A stretch of DNA of 64,000 nucleotides from Aeromonas veronii (GCF_040215105.1 NZ_CP157875.1:3277501-3341500); one strand, 5' to 3'; shown: positions 18,084-29,033, counted from the stretch's first letter. Numbers and translations: made by a program. The notes: generated from the sequence alone by a model not told the origin.

Positions 18084-19637
18084 ATGGCTCGCACTGAGGT
18101 TCCAATAGTAGACAGCGAAGTGGAGTTTCCTGCCGACGTACAACTCGTCTCCACCACTGACTTGCGCGGCGTCATCACCTACGCCAATCCCGCCTTCTGC
18201 CGCATCGCCGGCTATCAGGTCGATGAACTGGTCGGCCAGAACCACAACCTGGTGCGCCATCCCGACATGCCCAAGGTGGCCTTCGCCGATCTCTGGGATC
18301 GCCTCAAGGAGGGCAACCCCTGGCGCGGGGTGGTCAAGAACCGCTGCAAGGATGGCCGCTACTACTGGGTCGACGCCTATGTCACCCCCATCTACGAACA
18401 GGGCCAGATCAGCGGCTACCAATCCGTGCGCTGCAAACCCGAGCCCCAGCTCAAGCAGGTGGCAAGCCAGGCCTATCAGGCCCTGCTCAAGGCAGAGCGG
18501 GGAGAGAGCCGCCCCCTGCCCTCCCTGCGCCGCTTCAGGCCCATGCTGCTCGCCGGGCTGCTGCTGGGGCTGCTGGGCTGGGCTGGTACGACCCAGGGCA
18601 TGATGACGGTCCTGCTGATGCTGCTGCCCCTGCTCCTCGTCACCGCCACTTACTGGCGCGAGATCATCGCGCTGCCGCGCTACCTCAAACAGCTCGGCCA
18701 GCAATATGACAGCCTGACCCGGCTGGTCTACTCCGGTGATGCCCCGGGGGCCATCGCCGACTTCCACCTGAAGATGCTGCAGGCCCGCATCCGTACCGTG
18801 CTGGGGCGGGTCAACGATGCCACTCACCCGCTGCAGACCCTGGCCACCGACCTCAAGGACTCCTCCCATCAGGCCTTCCTCGACATCAACGAGCAGGATG
18901 CCCAGACCCAGCAGATGGCGGCGGCCATGACCCAGATGGCCAGCACCGCCAACGAGATCGCCCGCAACATCCAGGACACCAACAGCCAGGTGACCGAGGC
19001 CCGCAGCAGCTGCGAACACACGGTAAGGCAGCTGGATCAGACCGAGCGGCAGATGGAACAACTGGCGCATCAGGCGGAGCAGGCCTTCCACTCGGCGGTG
19101 GAACTCGCCAGCGAATCCGAGCGAATTGGCAGCGTCATGGGGGAAATTCAGGGCATCGCCGAGCAGACCAACCTGCTGGCCCTCAACGCCGCCATCGAGG
19201 CCGCTCGTGCCGGCGAGCAGGGCCGCGGCTTTGCCGTGGTGGCGGACGAGGTACGCACCCTCTCCACCCGCACCCACAAGGCCACCGAGCAGATCCAGGG
19301 CAGCATCCATCAGATCCAGCAGACCCTGGGACGCTGGCAGGGCATGATGCAGGACAACCTGGCCCATACCCGGGAGTGCGCCGAGATGACCCGCCAGGGG
19401 TCGGGCAACCTGCACCTGGTGCTGGGAGAGATAGAACAGGTCACCGAGTTCTCCACCCAGATTGCGGCGGCGGCAGAACAGCAGCAGGCGGTGGTGGAGG
19501 AGATCAGCCGCAACATTCACCAGATCTCCCAGTATTCCCGCGCCAACAGCCAGAAGATGCAGGCGGTGGATGACTCCAGCCAGGCGCTGCTCCAGCGCGC
19601 CCGAGAACTGCGGGGACTGAGCCAAACCTTCGGCTAG
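18084..19637 (+). CDS. Aer-like PAS-domain methyl-accepting chemotaxis protein
   Basis: A transducer related to the aerotaxis receptor Aer, with 517 residues. An N-terminal PAS domain (residues about 10-120) carries the Aer-type stretch [14 protein letters not shown], which in Aer surrounds the FAD site. A hydrophobic hairpin at about 153-190 anchors it in the inner membrane without a periplasmic sensor. A HAMP-like linker and a C-terminal signalling domain follow, with the conserved hairpin tip around [24 protein letters not shown] is nine bases before the ATG. It is monocistronic and probably senses redox or oxygen via FAD; ligand binding cannot be verified here. Confidence 0.92.
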   Translation: MARTEVPIVDSEVEFPADVQLVSTTDLRGVITYANPAFCRIAGYQVDELVGQNHNLVRHPDMPKVAFADLWDRLKEGNPWRGVVKNRCKDGRYYWVDAYVTPIYEQGQISGYQSVRCKPEPQLKQVASQAYQALLKAERGESRPLPSLRRFRPMLLAGLLLGLLGWAGTTQGMMTVLLMLLPLLLVTATYWREIIALPRYLKQLGQQYDSLTRLVYSGDAPGAIADFHLKMLQARIRTVLGRVNDATHPLQTLATDLKDSSHQAFLDINEQDAQTQQMAAAMTQMASTANEIARNIQDTNSQVTEARSSCEHTVRQLDQTERQMEQLAHQAEQAFHSAVELASESERIGSVMGEIQGIAEQTNLLALNAAIEAARAGEQGRGFAVVADEVRTLSTRTHKATEQIQGSIHQIQQTLGRWQGMMQDNLAHTRECAEMTRQGSGNLHLVLGEIEQVTEFSTQIAAAAEQQQAVVEEISRNIHQISQYSRANSQKMQAVDDSSQALLQRARELRGLSQTFG

Positions 19638-19656
19638 GCCTTGCCCTGCAAACAAA

Positions 19657-19686
19657 GGAGGCGCCACAATGGCGCCTCCCCTCTTT
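19657..19686 (+). terminator. Terminator after the Aer-like receptor
   Basis: A ten-bp stem GGAGGCGCCA/TGGCGCCTCC with a CAA loop, followed by a short pyrimidine tail (CCTCTTT). The T-run is weak. Confidence 0.7.
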
Positions 19687-19703
19687 CAAGCGATGACAAT
19701 GCC

Positions 19704-20057
19704 ATGATGGATCCCCCCAGCCCCTCCCTTGGCAAGGTCGCCCGTATCGAGGCGATCCTGGCCCTGATCCCCGCCGGTCGCGTGGTGAGCTATGGACAGG
19801 TTGCCGATCTCGCCGGGCTGCCGGGGCGCGCCCGCCTGGTGGGCAAGGTACTGAGAGAGACCGACAAGACCTTGCCCTGGCACCGGGTGCTGGGGGCAGG
19901 AGGAACCATCTCGCTGCCGAAGGGGTCGGCGGGATTCGATGAACAGACGGGGCGATTGCAGGAGGAGGGGGTAGTGGTCGTCGGGGGGCGGGTCAGGATG
20001 CGGGAGTGGCAGTGGCAGCCCGACCTGGCCGAGCTGCTCTTTCTCATCCCCTTCTAG
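19704..20057 (+). CDS. Alkyltransferase-like protein (Atl/YbaZ), MGMT family without catalytic Cys
   Basis: Atl proteins bind O6-alkylguanine and flag it for nucleotide excision repair but do not transfer the alkyl group. The 117-residue product has the MGMT DNA-binding domain only. The normal PCHRV active site is PWHRV here, with Trp replacing the catalytic Cys, which defines the Atl class. The start is placed at ATG 19704 because upstream in-frame starts lie in the preceding terminator hairpin; ATG 19707 is equally possible. No strong ribosome-binding site is visible. Confidence 0.9.
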   Translation: MMDPPSPSLGKVARIEAILALIPAGRVVSYGQVADLAGLPGRARLVGKVLRETDKTLPWHRVLGAGGTISLPKGSAGFDEQTGRLQEEGVVVVGGRVRMREWQWQPDLAELLFLIPF

Positions 20058-20066
20058 GGATCCCGT

Positions 20067-20237
20067 TCATTCACTGGTGAGGGGGCCCAGGATCTCGTCG
20101 CTGCGCACCTGCACCGGGATGGTTTCATCTTCCCGCTGCAGCAGCACCAGCAGACTCTGTCTGTCCACTTCCAGCACGTAGGCCGTTCCTTCACGGGTCA
20201 GGCAGGTCATGCCCGGCCGGATTTCATGTATCTCCAT
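20067..20237 (-). CDS. Conserved small hypothetical protein, 56 residues
   Basis: The ATG at 20237 is preceded by GGAGG at a spacing of about five, which decides the start. The longer reading frame to 20387 would run back through the topA terminator. The peptide is polar and probably a small beta-barrel: MEIHEIRPGM, followed by alternating hydrophobic strands and several acidic residues. No family is recognised with confidence. It lies downstream of topA on the same strand and converges with the Atl gene, ten bases away. Confidence 0.65.
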   Translation of the reverse strand: MEIHEIRPGMTCLTREGTAYVLEVDRQSLLVLLQREDETIPVQVRSDEILGPLTSE

Positions 20238-20300
20238 GACAACCTCCGTGTCTTGCGCTGCCATCCATGCAGCCAATTCAGTATATCCCCTTCTCCCAAT

Positions 20301-20330
20301 AAAAAGGCCCCTGCAAGGGGCCTCTTTCAT
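20301..20330 (-). terminator. Terminator of topA
   Basis: AGGCCCC/GGGGCCT stem with a short TGCA loop, read on the minus strand into a T-run (AAAAA on the plus strand), about 25-50 nt after the topA stop. Confidence 0.8.
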
Positions 20331-20350
20331 CAATGTGTGAACCTCGGCGG

Positions 20351-22975
20351 TCAGGATTTCTTCGCCTTTGCCAGGCTCTCCTGCCATTTACCGTTGTCGT
20401 AATGGGCCGTCCAGCCCGTCGCCTTGCCGTTGACCTCGGTCATCACGTACTGCTCCTTGCTCTTGCGGCTGAAGCGCACCACGGAGGCGTTACCGTCAGG
20501 ATCTGACGCCGGCGCATCCGCCAGGTACTGGTGCTTGGGCGAGAGGCGGTCACGGAAGCGCTTGAGCTCCTCAACCAGAGGCGCACGAGTCTCACGGGAT
20601 TTCGGGAAGTTGCTGGCGGCGAGGAACAGGCCGGCGGCGCCGTCCCGCAGCACGAAGTGTGCGTCGGACTGGGTGCATTTCAGCTCGGGCAGCGGCACCG
20701 GATCTTCCTTCGGCGGCGCGATGTCACCGTTTTTCAGGATCTTGCGGGTGTTCTTGCAGCTCTCGTTGGTGCAGCCCATGTACTTGCCGAAACGGCCGTT
20801 CTTGAGCTGCATCTCGGCTCCGCAGCGGTCACACTCGATGCTCGGCCCTTCGTAGCCCTTGAGCTTGAACTGACCCTGCTCAATCTCGTAGCCATCGCAA
20901 TCCGGGTTGCGGCCGCAGACGTGCAGCTTGCGGCTGTCATCGATGATGTAGGCATCCATGGCGGTACCACAGAGGTTGCAGCGATGCTTGGCCCGCAGCG
21001 CTTCGGTCTCTGCCTCGTCACCGTCGTCGGTGGCGGAGACGAACTCGTCGGCACTGACCAGGTTGATGGTCTTCTTGCAGCGCTCCTTGGGGGGCAGCGC
21101 ATAGCCGGAGCAGCCGAGGAAGACGCCGGTGGTGGCGGTGCGGATCCCCATCTTGCGGCCGCAGTCCGGGCAGTCGATGTCGGTCAGCACCATCTGGTTG
21201 GCGCGCATGCCGCCTTCCTCGTGGGGCTTGTCGGCCTGCTCCAGCTCCTGGGTGAACTCGGCGTAGAAGGCGTCGAGCACCTTCTTCCACTCCAGACTCC
21301 CCTCGGCGATGCCATCGAGCTTGTCTTCCATCTTGGCGGTGAACTCGTAGTTCATCAGCTCGACGAAGTTCTCCACCAGGCGGTCGGTGACGATCTCCCC
21401 CATCTTCTCGGCGAAGAAACGGCGGCTCTCGACCCGCACATAGCCACGATCGACGATGGTGGAGATGATGGAGGCATAGGTGGAAGGACGACCGATGCCG
21501 CGCTTCTCCAGCTCGCGCACCAGGGCCGCTTCGGTGAAGCGGGCGGGCGGCTTGGTGAAGTGCTGACGGGGATCCAGCTTGACCAGTTTGAGGATCTCGC
21601 CGACGGTGACCGCCGGCAGCTGGCTGTCTTCTCCCTTGCGCCCCATGGGCGGCAGGGCCTTGGTCCAACCGGCGAAACGCAGGGTACGGCCACGGGCCTT
21701 CAGCTCGAATTCACCGGCCTTGACGGTCAGGGTGGAGGAGTCGTACTGCGCTGGGGTCATCTGGCAGGCGACAAACTGACGCCAGATGAGGTCATAGAGC
21801 CGCATCGCATCCGGCTCCATGCCTTCGAGCATCTCTGCGGTCACCTGCACGCTGGAGGGACGAATGGCTTCGTGCGCTTCCTGGGCGTTGGCCTTGGCAC
21901 CGTAGAGGTTCGGCTCGCTCGGCAGGTAGGCTGCGCCATACTGCTCGCCGATGTATTCCCGCACCGCTTCCACCGCCTCTTTGCTGAGGTTGGTGGAGTC
22001 GGTACGCATATAGGTGATGTAACCCGCTTCATAGAGGCGCTGGGCCATCATCATGGTCTTCTTCACCCCGAAGCTCAGACGGGTGGAGGCCGCCTGCTGC
22101 AGAGTGGAGGTGATGAAGGGGGCGGAAGGCTTGGAGCCGGTCGGCTTGTCTTCCCGGTTCACCACCTTGTAGTCGACCCCTTCCAGGGCGGCGACGGCGG
22201 CGAAGGTCTCGGCCTGGGTGACCGGCTTGAAGTCGGTACCGTTGCGGCTGACCACTTCCATGCGCAGGGCACTCTTGTCGCCAGTCAGCAGATCCGCGTT
22301 GAGATCCCAGAACTCCACCGGCACGAAGGCCTTGATCTCGCGCTCTTTATCCACGATGAGGCGCACCGCGACGGACTGTACCCGGCCGGCGGAGAGACCG
22401 CGAGCCAGCTTCTTCCAGAGCAGCGGGGAAACCATGTAGCCCACCACCCGGTCGAGGAAACGACGGGCCTGCTGGGCGTTGACGCGATGGATGTTCAGCT
22501 CGGACGGCTGGGCGAACGCTTCCTGGATGGCGGTCTTGGTGATCTCGTTGAACACCACCCGCTTGTAGCGGTTGTCGTCACCGCCGATGATCTCCCGCAG
22601 GTGCCAGGCGATCGCTTCCCCTTCTCTATCCAAGTCGGTTGCGAGGTAGATGGTGTCAGCCTTGGCGGCCAGACTTTGCAACTCGCTGACCACTTTTTCC
22701 TTGCCGGGCAAAATCTGGTAGTTGGCCTGCCAGCCTGCGGTCGGATTGATCCCCATCCGTGCGAACAGGGCGTTGCGATCCTTGGCCGCCTTCTCGGATT
22801 CGCTGAGCTTGATGCCGCGAATGACAGGTTTTTTGGGTTCGGTGCTGGCGCTGCCGCTGGTCGGCAGATCGCGCACATGGCCTACGCTGGATTTGACCAC
22901 GTAGTCCTTGCCCAAATATTTGTTGATGGTCTTGGCCTTGGCCGGAGACTCCACGATGACCAGTGATTTGCCCAT
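20351..22975 (-). CDS. topA: DNA topoisomerase I
   Basis: Type IA topoisomerase that relaxes negative supercoils. The 874-residue product has the N-terminal TOPRIM domain ([20 protein letters not shown]) and the catalytic-Tyr region [14 protein letters not shown]. The C-terminal region has repeated Cys pairs of zinc-ribbon modules ([27 protein letters not shown]) and a Lys-rich end. Length equals that of enterobacterial TopA. A promoter with TTGCTT and TATACA lies upstream. Confidence 0.98.
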   Translation of the reverse strand: MGKSLVIVESPAKAKTINKYLGKDYVVKSSVGHVRDLPTSGSASTEPKKPVIRGIKLSESEKAAKDRNALFARMGINPTAGWQANYQILPGKEKVVSELQSLAAKADTIYLATDLDREGEAIAWHLREIIGGDDNRYKRVVFNEITKTAIQEAFAQPSELNIHRVNAQQARRFLDRVVGYMVSPLLWKKLARGLSAGRVQSVAVRLIVDKEREIKAFVPVEFWDLNADLLTGDKSALRMEVVSRNGTDFKPVTQAETFAAVAALEGVDYKVVNREDKPTGSKPSAPFITSTLQQAASTRLSFGVKKTMMMAQRLYEAGYITYMRTDSTNLSKEAVEAVREYIGEQYGAAYLPSEPNLYGAKANAQEAHEAIRPSSVQVTAEMLEGMEPDAMRLYDLIWRQFVACQMTPAQYDSSTLTVKAGEFELKARGRTLRFAGWTKALPPMGRKGEDSQLPAVTVGEILKLVKLDPRQHFTKPPARFTEAALVRELEKRGIGRPSTYASIISTIVDRGYVRVESRRFFAEKMGEIVTDRLVENFVELMNYEFTAKMEDKLDGIAEGSLEWKKVLDAFYAEFTQELEQADKPHEEGGMRANQMVLTDIDCPDCGRKMGIRTATTGVFLGCSGYALPPKERCKKTINLVSADEFVSATDDGDEAETEALRAKHRCNLCGTAMDAYIIDDSRKLHVCGRNPDCDGYEIEQGQFKLKGYEGPSIECDRCGAEMQLKNGRFGKYMGCTNESCKNTRKILKNGDIAPPKEDPVPLPELKCTQSDAHFVLRDGAAGLFLAASNFPKSRETRAPLVEELKRFRDRLSPKHQYLADAPASDPDGNASVVRFSRKSKEQYVMTEVNGKATGWTAHYDNGKWQESLAKAKKS

Positions 22976-23031
22976 GCTGTAACTATTATCCTCATTGCAC
23001 CCGACGGGGTTGGCGTGCGGTTTTGTGGGGC

Positions 23032-23060
23032 TGTATAAGAGATTTGACGGGAAAAAGCAA
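23032..23060 (-). promoter_or_regulatory. Candidate topA promoter
   Basis: Minus strand TTGCTT (-35), 17-bp spacer, TATACA (-10), about 60 nt before the start codon. Confidence 0.6.
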
Positions 23061-23239
23061 TCTTGGCGACAAATTTGCTTGACCCATACGCCCCCTACCG
23101 ACTCTTTATTTATTAATGCGAAGCCGACGCGAGGGAATCAACCGCTTTTTTGTTTTTATGCCATATACCCCCCTTTTTTAGATTGGAAATGACATATCCA
23201 GCCGTCCTTGTTACATAAAAAACCACCAGGGTTATCAGC

Positions 23240-23269
23240 TTGTTACAAAGGATGAAATCTCTTTATAAT
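23240..23269 (+). promoter_or_regulatory. Candidate astB promoter
   Basis: TTGTTA (-35), 18-bp spacer, TATAAT (-10, perfect), 68 nt before the astB start. Confidence 0.65.
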
Positions 23270-23336
23270 GGCCACTCGCCGCAGCTTTGTGCGCGGAAGG
23301 ACTCGCAACCCATATAAAAATCGAAAGGATGTCATC

Positions 23337-24674
23337 ATGAAGCACTTCGAGGTCAACTTCGACGGCCTGGTCGGCCCCACCCACAACTATGCCGGCCTCT
23401 CCTATGGCAACGTGGCCTCCCAGAGCAATGCATCGGCGGCATCCAATCCGAAGGAGGCCGCCAAGCAGGGATTGCACAAGATGAAGGCGCTGACCGAGCT
23501 CGGCATGGTGCAGGGGGTATTGGCTCCCCAGGAGCGACCCGATCTCGCCACCCTGCGTCGCCTCGGCTTCACCGGATCAGATGCCAGCGTCTTGGCCCAG
23601 GCGGCGAAACAGGCCCCCGCCGTGCTGGCCGCCTGCTATTCCGCCTCCAGCATGTGGACCGCCAACGCTGCCACCGTCTCGCCGAGTGCCGATACCCAGG
23701 ACGGCCGCATCCACTTCACCCCTGCCAACCTGACCAACAAGTTCCACCGCTCCCTCGAACCCGAGGTGACGGGGCGCATCCTGCGCGCCGTGTTCAACAA
23801 CGATCGCCACTTCTATCACCACGCCCATCTGCCGGAGAACGATCACTTCGGTGACGAAGGGGCCGCCAACCACACCCGACTGTGCCGCGCCTATGGCGAG
23901 GCCGGGGTCGAGCTGTTCGTCTATGGCCGCAGCGCCTTCGACGTCTCCCAGCCCGCCCCCAAACGCTACCCGGCCCGCCAGACCCTGGAGGCGAGCCAGG
24001 CCATCGCCCGCCTGCACGGCCTTGGCGAGGAAAGCGCCGTCTTCATCCAGCAGAACCCGGACGTCATCGATCAGGGGGTGTTTCACAACGACGTGATCGC
24101 GGTGGGCAACCAGAACGTGCTGTTCTACCACCAGCAGGCCTTCCTCAATACCGCCTCGGCCCTGGCCGAGGTACGCGCCAAGTTCGGTGACGGCGATCTG
24201 CACTTCATCGAGGTGCCCACCAACGAGGTGTCGGTGCAGGATGCGGTGAAATCCTACCTGTTCAATACCCAGATCCTGACCCTGCCGTCCGGCGAGATGG
24301 CGATCATCGCCCCGACTGAATGCCAGGGCAACCCGGCCGTGTCCGCCTATCTGGCCAAGCTGGTGACGCTGGGTACCCCGATCAAGGGGGTGCACTTCAT
24401 GGATGTGAAGCAGAGCATGCGAAACGGCGGTGGCCCCGCCTGCCTGCGGCTGCGAGTCGCCATGAACGACACCGAGCTCGCGGCGGTGAACCCGGCCTGT
24501 CTCATCGACGACAACCAGTTCACCCGTCTGGATAACTGGGTGGAGCGCCACTACCGCGACAGCCTGGCCCTGGACGACTTGCGGGATCCGGCCCTGGTGC
24601 TGGAGAGCCGCACCGCCCTGGACGAGCTGACCCAGATCCTGAAACTGGGATCCGTCTACCCCTTCCAGCGCTGA
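23337..24674 (+). CDS. astB: N-succinylarginine dihydrolase
   Basis: Second enzyme of the arginine succinyltransferase pathway; it converts N2-succinylarginine to N2-succinylornithine, ammonia and CO2. The ATG at 23337 follows AAAGGA at eight bases and gives 445 residues, the usual length. The catalytic triad of this amidinotransferase-fold family is in place: E174 in GDEGAANH, H250 in GVFHNDV, and C369 in [10 protein letters not shown]. Here astB stands alone with its own promoter and terminator rather than in an astCADBE operon, so the remaining ast genes must lie elsewhere. Confidence 0.96.
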   Translation: MKHFEVNFDGLVGPTHNYAGLSYGNVASQSNASAASNPKEAAKQGLHKMKALTELGMVQGVLAPQERPDLATLRRLGFTGSDASVLAQAAKQAPAVLAACYSASSMWTANAATVSPSADTQDGRIHFTPANLTNKFHRSLEPEVTGRILRAVFNNDRHFYHHAHLPENDHFGDEGAANHTRLCRAYGEAGVELFVYGRSAFDVSQPAPKRYPARQTLEASQAIARLHGLGEESAVFIQQNPDVIDQGVFHNDVIAVGNQNVLFYHQQAFLNTASALAEVRAKFGDGDLHFIEVPTNEVSVQDAVKSYLFNTQILTLPSGEMAIIAPTECQGNPAVSAYLAKLVTLGTPIKGVHFMDVKQSMRNGGGPACLRLRVAMNDTELAAVNPACLIDDNQFTRLDNWVERHYRDSLALDDLRDPALVLESRTALDELTQILKLGSVYPFQR

Positions 24675-24686
24675 GGCGAAGACAAC

Positions 24687-24714
24687 AAAAAGCCGGGCAA
24701 ATGCCCGGCTTTTT
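24687..24714 (+). terminator. Terminator after astB (bidirectional, also serves sohB)
   Basis: GCCGGGC/GCCCGGC stem with AAAT loop between A5 and T5 runs, located between two convergent genes. Confidence 0.92.
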
Positions 24715-24738
24715 CATTTGGTGCTACGTTGCCACGAC

Positions 24739-25746
24739 TCAGCGCCAGGGGCTCTGTTGCCACAGGCGACCGATCGCCCCCTCCAGCGCCTGGGCGCCCT
24801 GCTGGCCCAGCTTCTGGGTCAGGCTCTTGGGCTTGCGATAACTGATGCCGATCACCTTGTGATGGCTGGCCTGGGCCAGCAGGTAGTCATCACTGGTACT
24901 GAGCGCATCCACCAGCCCGAGCTGCTTGGCCTCGCTCGCCAGCCAGTGTTCTCCCGTGGTCACCGCATCGATATCGAGGGCCGGTCTGTGCTCGGCCACG
25001 AACGCCTTGAAACGCTCATGGATGGCGCCCAGCTCCTCGCGAAACTTCTCCCTCCCCAGATCGTCATTCTCGCCAAACATGGTGATGGTGCGCTTGTACT
25101 GACCTGCGGTGTGCATCTCGAACTCGATGTCGTGCTTTTTGAGCAGCTTGTTGAAGTTCGGCATCTGGGCAATCACCCCGATGGAGCCGACGATGGCAAA
25201 CGGCGCCGCCAGGATCTTGTCCGCCACACAGGCCATCATGTAGCCGCCGCTCGCCGCCACCTTGTCGATGGCCACCGTGAGCTTGATGTCCCTGTCCCGC
25301 AGGCGCTGCAACTGGGAGGCCGCGAGGCCATAGCCGTGCACCACGCCACCACCGGACTCGAGGCGTAGCAGCACCTCGTCACCGGGTTTGGCGACCCCGA
25401 TCACGGCGCTCACCTCTTCCCGCAGGGAGGTGACCTCCTTGGCATCCATGCTGCCGTGAAAATCGATGACGAACAGCCGGCTGCGCTCATCATCGGCCTT
25501 GGCGCGCGCCTTCTGTTCGGCCTTGCGCGCCTTCTCCAGCTGCTTGCGCTGCCCCTTGTCGGCCAGGGCCGACTGCAACTGGTAGCGACCCTGCTCCAGT
25601 TCGCTGGAGAGATCGGTCACCACCAGCTCCCCCTTGCGCGCCTTGGGCTGGCGACTGCTCACCACCATCAGGATGACGGCGGCAATGGCCAGCAGCAAGG
25701 TGAGAGTCTTGGCCAGAAACAGGCCGTATTCGGTCAAAAATGTCAC
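24739..25746 (-). CDS. sohB: SohB, inner-membrane serine protease (S49 family)
   Basis: This is a membrane-anchored signal-peptide-peptidase-like protease facing the periplasm. The 335-residue product has one N-terminal helix (residues about 9-30) and a Lys/Glu-rich linker (70-90) before the protease domain. The nucleophile is S166 in DKVAASGGYMMA, and the general base is K218 in AGQYKRTITMFG, as in the SppA/SohB family. It is convergent with astB. Confidence 0.95.
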   Translation of the reverse strand: MTFLTEYGLFLAKTLTLLLAIAAVILMVVSSRQPKARKGELVVTDLSSELEQGRYQLQSALADKGQRKQLEKARKAEQKARAKADDERSRLFVIDFHGSMDAKEVTSLREEVSAVIGVAKPGDEVLLRLESGGGVVHGYGLAASQLQRLRDRDIKLTVAIDKVAASGGYMMACVADKILAAPFAIVGSIGVIAQMPNFNKLLKKHDIEFEMHTAGQYKRTITMFGENDDLGREKFREELGAIHERFKAFVAEHRPALDIDAVTTGEHWLASEAKQLGLVDALSTSDDYLLAQASHHKVIGISYRKPKSLTQKLGQQGAQALEGAIGRLWQQSPWR

Positions 25747-25966
25747 TCGATACTCCGCTCTATGTTCGGTTTTTTCACATAGTAAGGAGTTTGGCTACAG
25801 GGTGCAAAAACTCTGCGTGCAGTCGCCAATCTGCTGATAAGTCGACACAATCCCGCGGCTCGTTTCACATTTTTTCCCCTCTCGCACTGGTCAAGGGCGG
25901 GGCCGGATCAGTACACTGCCCTCCATTGCCGCCATGAGGCCGCCCACATTGTTAACAGGAGTCCAC

Positions 25967-26722
25967 ATGCTCGACTATCAGGCCCCCCGGGCACTGCTCA
26001 AGGACAAGGTCATTCTGGTGACGGGTGCCGGTGACGGCATCGGCCGGGAAGCGGCCCTCACCTACGCGGCCCACGGCGCCACCGTGATCCTGCTCGGGCG
26101 CACCAGCGCCAAGCTGGAGGCCGTCTACGACCAGATTGAAGCGGCCGGGCACCCCCTGCCCGCCATCGTGCCGGTGGATCTCAAAGGCGCCACCAAGAGC
26201 CACTACCTCGGCATGGCCGAGACCTTCGCCCAGCAGTTCGGCCGTCTCGACGGCGTACTGTTCAACGCCGGCTTGCTCGGCACCTTGTCGCCCTTCGAGC
26301 AGATCCCCGAGCAGGAGTGGGACGAGGTGATGCAGGTCAACGTCAAGTCCGAGTTCCTGCTGACCCAGGCCCTGCTGCCCCTCATTCGCCAGACCGCGAA
26401 GACGCACGGCGATGCCTCCATCGTCTACACCTCTTCCAGCGTGGGTCGCAAGGGTCGTGCCTACTGGGGCACCTATGCCATCTCCAAGTTTGCCATCGAG
26501 GGAATGATGGAGGTGCTGGCGGACGAGCTGGAAAATACTGCGGTGCGGGTCAACACCCTGAACCCGGGCGGCACCCGCACCAGGATGCGGGCCAGCGCCT
26601 TCCCGGCAGAAGATCCCCAGGTGCTGAAGACGCCGGCCGACCTGATGCCGCTCTATCTCTATCTGATGGGCAGCGACAGCCGGGGCAACAACGGACAGAC
26701 CTTCGTAGCCCAACCCAAATAA
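25967..26722 (+). CDS. yciK: YciK-type short-chain dehydrogenase
   Basis: NAD(P)-dependent SDR oxidoreductase of unknown physiological substrate. ATG 25967 with AGGAG upstream gives 251 residues, matching the family. The cofactor motif TGAGDGIG is at residues 19-26, the catalytic Ser is around 157, and the YxxxK pair is Y170/K174. In enterics yciK lies near topA and sohB, and the same neighbourhood is seen here. Confidence 0.93.
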   Translation: MLDYQAPRALLKDKVILVTGAGDGIGREAALTYAAHGATVILLGRTSAKLEAVYDQIEAAGHPLPAIVPVDLKGATKSHYLGMAETFAQQFGRLDGVLFNAGLLGTLSPFEQIPEQEWDEVMQVNVKSEFLLTQALLPLIRQTAKTHGDASIVYTSSSVGRKGRAYWGTYAISKFAIEGMMEVLADELENTAVRVNTLNPGGTRTRMRASAFPAEDPQVLKTPADLMPLYLYLMGSDSRGNNGQTFVAQPK

Positions 26723-26807
26723 ATCAACAAACTAGGCAAATGGGGTTACAGTCAATGAGGGCAACAACGGACTCTGTTGCCCCCATCCTCCCCTGACAGG
26801 TTGAACT

Positions 26808-27695
26808 ATGTTTCGTCCCAAGAGCACGTTTGAGCAATGGCGGATTTTTCAGGCCGTGGTGGACTGCGGCGGTTATGCTCAGGCCGCCGAGGCGCTGAAC
26901 AAGAGCCAATCGTCCCTCAATCATGCGGTGGCCAAGCTGCAGCAGAGTCTGGGGGTGGCCCTGCTGGAAGTGCGGGGGCGCAAGGCCGTCCTGACGCCGT
27001 CCGGGGAGATCTTCCTCAAGCGGGCCCGTCAGCTCAGCCAGCAGGTGGAAGAGCTGGAGAATCTGGCCAACAACCTGGAGCGGCAATGGGAGCCGCAGAT
27101 CAACCTCTATGTCTCGGCCCTGCAGCCCAGGGAGCGCCTCTACCGCGCCCTGGCCAGCTTCTCCCCCCGCAGCCGCGGTTGTCGCATCAATCTTCACGAG
27201 CGCATCCACTGCCACTTCAACGCCTTGCAGGTCGGGGATCTGATGCTCTCCGAGCATCTGCCTCAGGATCGCACCGGCCTGCCCCTGGACGAGGTTTGTC
27301 TGCTGCCCTTGTGCGCGGCCGGGCATCCCCTCGCCAGTCATGAAGCGCCCGTCACCGCCGAACAGCTCGGCAACCACCACCAGATCAGCCTGCACCCGCC
27401 AATCCACCGCTCGGTGGACTGGAACGATGCGGACGACACCGGCTGGAAGGCGACCCACTACCACGAGGTGCTCAGCATGCTGCGCCTCGGTCTCGGATAC
27501 GCCTGGGTGCCGCGCCATCTGGTGCGCGGTGAACTCGCCGACGGCAGCCTGGTCCAGCTCAATCTGGAAGATGGCAGCGAGCGCTACCTTTATACCTACC
27601 TGCTCACCCCCTCGGTAGACGCGCTGGGGCCGGCGGCCGAGTTGCTGCTGCGCTGCCTGCGCAACGAATATCAGCAAGGCGAGCGCGGCAAGTAA
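26808..27695 (+). CDS. LysR-family transcriptional regulator
   Basis: The 295-residue protein has an N-terminal winged helix-turn-helix (residues about 8-66; the recognition helix region is KSQSSLNHAVAKLQQ) and a LysR effector domain. The ATG is preceded by AGG at a suitable distance. It follows yciK by 85 nt on the same strand and is convergent with the MFS gene, with only three bases between the stops. Neither target nor ligand can be read from the sequence. Confidence 0.93.
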   Translation: MFRPKSTFEQWRIFQAVVDCGGYAQAAEALNKSQSSLNHAVAKLQQSLGVALLEVRGRKAVLTPSGEIFLKRARQLSQQVEELENLANNLERQWEPQINLYVSALQPRERLYRALASFSPRSRGCRINLHERIHCHFNALQVGDLMLSEHLPQDRTGLPLDEVCLLPLCAAGHPLASHEAPVTAEQLGNHHQISLHPPIHRSVDWNDADDTGWKATHYHEVLSMLRLGLGYAWVPRHLVRGELADGSLVQLNLEDGSERYLYTYLLTPSVDALGPAAELLLRCLRNEYQQGERGK

Positions 27696-27698
27696 GCC

Positions 27699-28883
27699 TT
27701 AGACGTTCGGCACCCGCCAGCAGGCGGCCAGTGCCGCCAGTGCCAGGGCCGTGGCCACCATGAAGACCCCGTGGAAACTCCAGATCTCCGCCACAGTCCC
27801 GGCGATGGCTCCCGCCATGATGGATCCGGTGCGGATGCTGTTGGCAAACAGGGTGGTCGCCACCCCGGCCCGGCCCGGCATCAGATCCTGGAAATAGGAC
27901 ATGCCGATCCCGGCCACGATGCCGATGAAGATGGCGTTGAGCAGTTGCAGGGCGATCAGCGCCGTCTGGCTCGACAACGTCACCAGCCCCACGTAGAAGC
28001 CCACCCCCGCCAACACCGCCACCAGCATCATGGGGCGCTTGCCAAAACGGCGGGTGTAGTAGCCCGCCAGCAGCATGAAGGGGATCTCCAGCGCCGCTGC
28101 CGTCCCCATCAGGATGCCCGCCAGTTTCTCCTCCAGCCCCAGTTCGCGGGTGATGTAGAGGGGCATGTTGATGAGATACATGCTGTTGCAGGTCCACATC
28201 AGGGTGGAGGCGATGAAGAGCGCCCTCACCGAAGGCATTCGCCAGCTGCTGACTCGCTCCTGCTCTCCTCCCGGCTTGGGGAGCGGCAGGGAGGGCAGCC
28301 AGCGCCAGACCACGAAGGCGCAGAGCAGGTAGGCAAAGGCAGAGGCCAGGTACATCACCTCGAAGCCATAACCGATGGCCAGCGCGAAGGCCGCCGGCGG
28401 GCCGATGACCCAGGCCAGGGAGAACTGGGCTCGCAGCACGGAGCTGAACATGTCGGCCCGCTTGTTGCGGCTGTCCGCATACTCCCGCGCCAGGGCGAAC
28501 AGCTGCGGGCTGGCGGTGGCCGTCAGGCTCGCCAGCACTACCCCCAGGCTCACCAGCAGCCAGTATTGCCGGTTCCAGGCGAACAACAGGGAGAGCACGA
28601 TGCCAGCGAAGCAGCAACGCAGGATCAGCTGCTTGCGATCTCCCTTGTTGTCGGATCGATGACCGAGCCACTGGCTGATGAGAATGCCGATGACGGCGTT
28701 GATCGTATAGAAGAGCCCCACCAGGAAGGGGCGTACCTGCACCTCCTCGGCGAGAAACAGACTCAAAGTGGGCACCTGCAGGGCCACCGCGACCCCGGTT
28801 ATGAAGGTTACCGCCAGGAAAGAGAGGGAGACGGGATCCGGCCTCTGGCGGACAGCTGTCAGCAAACGCATGAGAGATACCAT
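27699..28883 (-). CDS. MFS exporter, SetA/SetB-like sugar efflux
   Basis: Twelve-helix major facilitator protein of about 394 residues. The loop 2-3 motif is GHRSDNKGDRK and a related motif (YTRRFGKRPMM) is in the second half, as in sugar efflux transporters SetA/SetB. The start is uncertain: ATG 28883 or ATG 28871, neither with a clear ribosome-binding site. A longer frame to 28925 is less likely. It is divergent from the C-S lyase gene. Confidence 0.85.
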   Translation of the reverse strand: MVSLMRLLTAVRQRPDPVSLSFLAVTFITGVAVALQVPTLSLFLAEEVQVRPFLVGLFYTINAVIGILISQWLGHRSDNKGDRKQLILRCCFAGIVLSLLFAWNRQYWLLVSLGVVLASLTATASPQLFALAREYADSRNKRADMFSSVLRAQFSLAWVIGPPAAFALAIGYGFEVMYLASAFAYLLCAFVVWRWLPSLPLPKPGGEQERVSSWRMPSVRALFIASTLMWTCNSMYLINMPLYITRELGLEEKLAGILMGTAAALEIPFMLLAGYYTRRFGKRPMMLVAVLAGVGFYVGLVTLSSQTALIALQLLNAIFIGIVAGIGMSYFQDLMPGRAGVATTLFANSIRTGSIMAGAIAGTVAEIWSFHGVFMVATALALAALAACWRVPNV

Positions 28884-29033
28884 TGATATGGAAGAGAAAA
28901 CGTCGCCAGAGAACGGCGGGAGCATAGAATAACGGCAGCTATCTTATGCCATTATCAACAGGCATCTCAAGGCTTGCGAGGCCGGGCCCGAGCCCGTACA
29001 TTGAAAGCCCATTGGCCAGCACAAGGATTTCAC

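Larger units (their letters stand above)
22976..23336. other. Divergent intergenic region topA/astB
   Basis: 361 nt, clearly more AT-rich than its flanks. It holds one promoter for each direction and no gene. Confidence 0.6.

Noticed and set aside
20531-22966. 811-codon open frame antisense to topA
   Set aside because: Shadow frame of topA with Gly/His/Leu-rich low-complexity translation and no ribosome-binding site.
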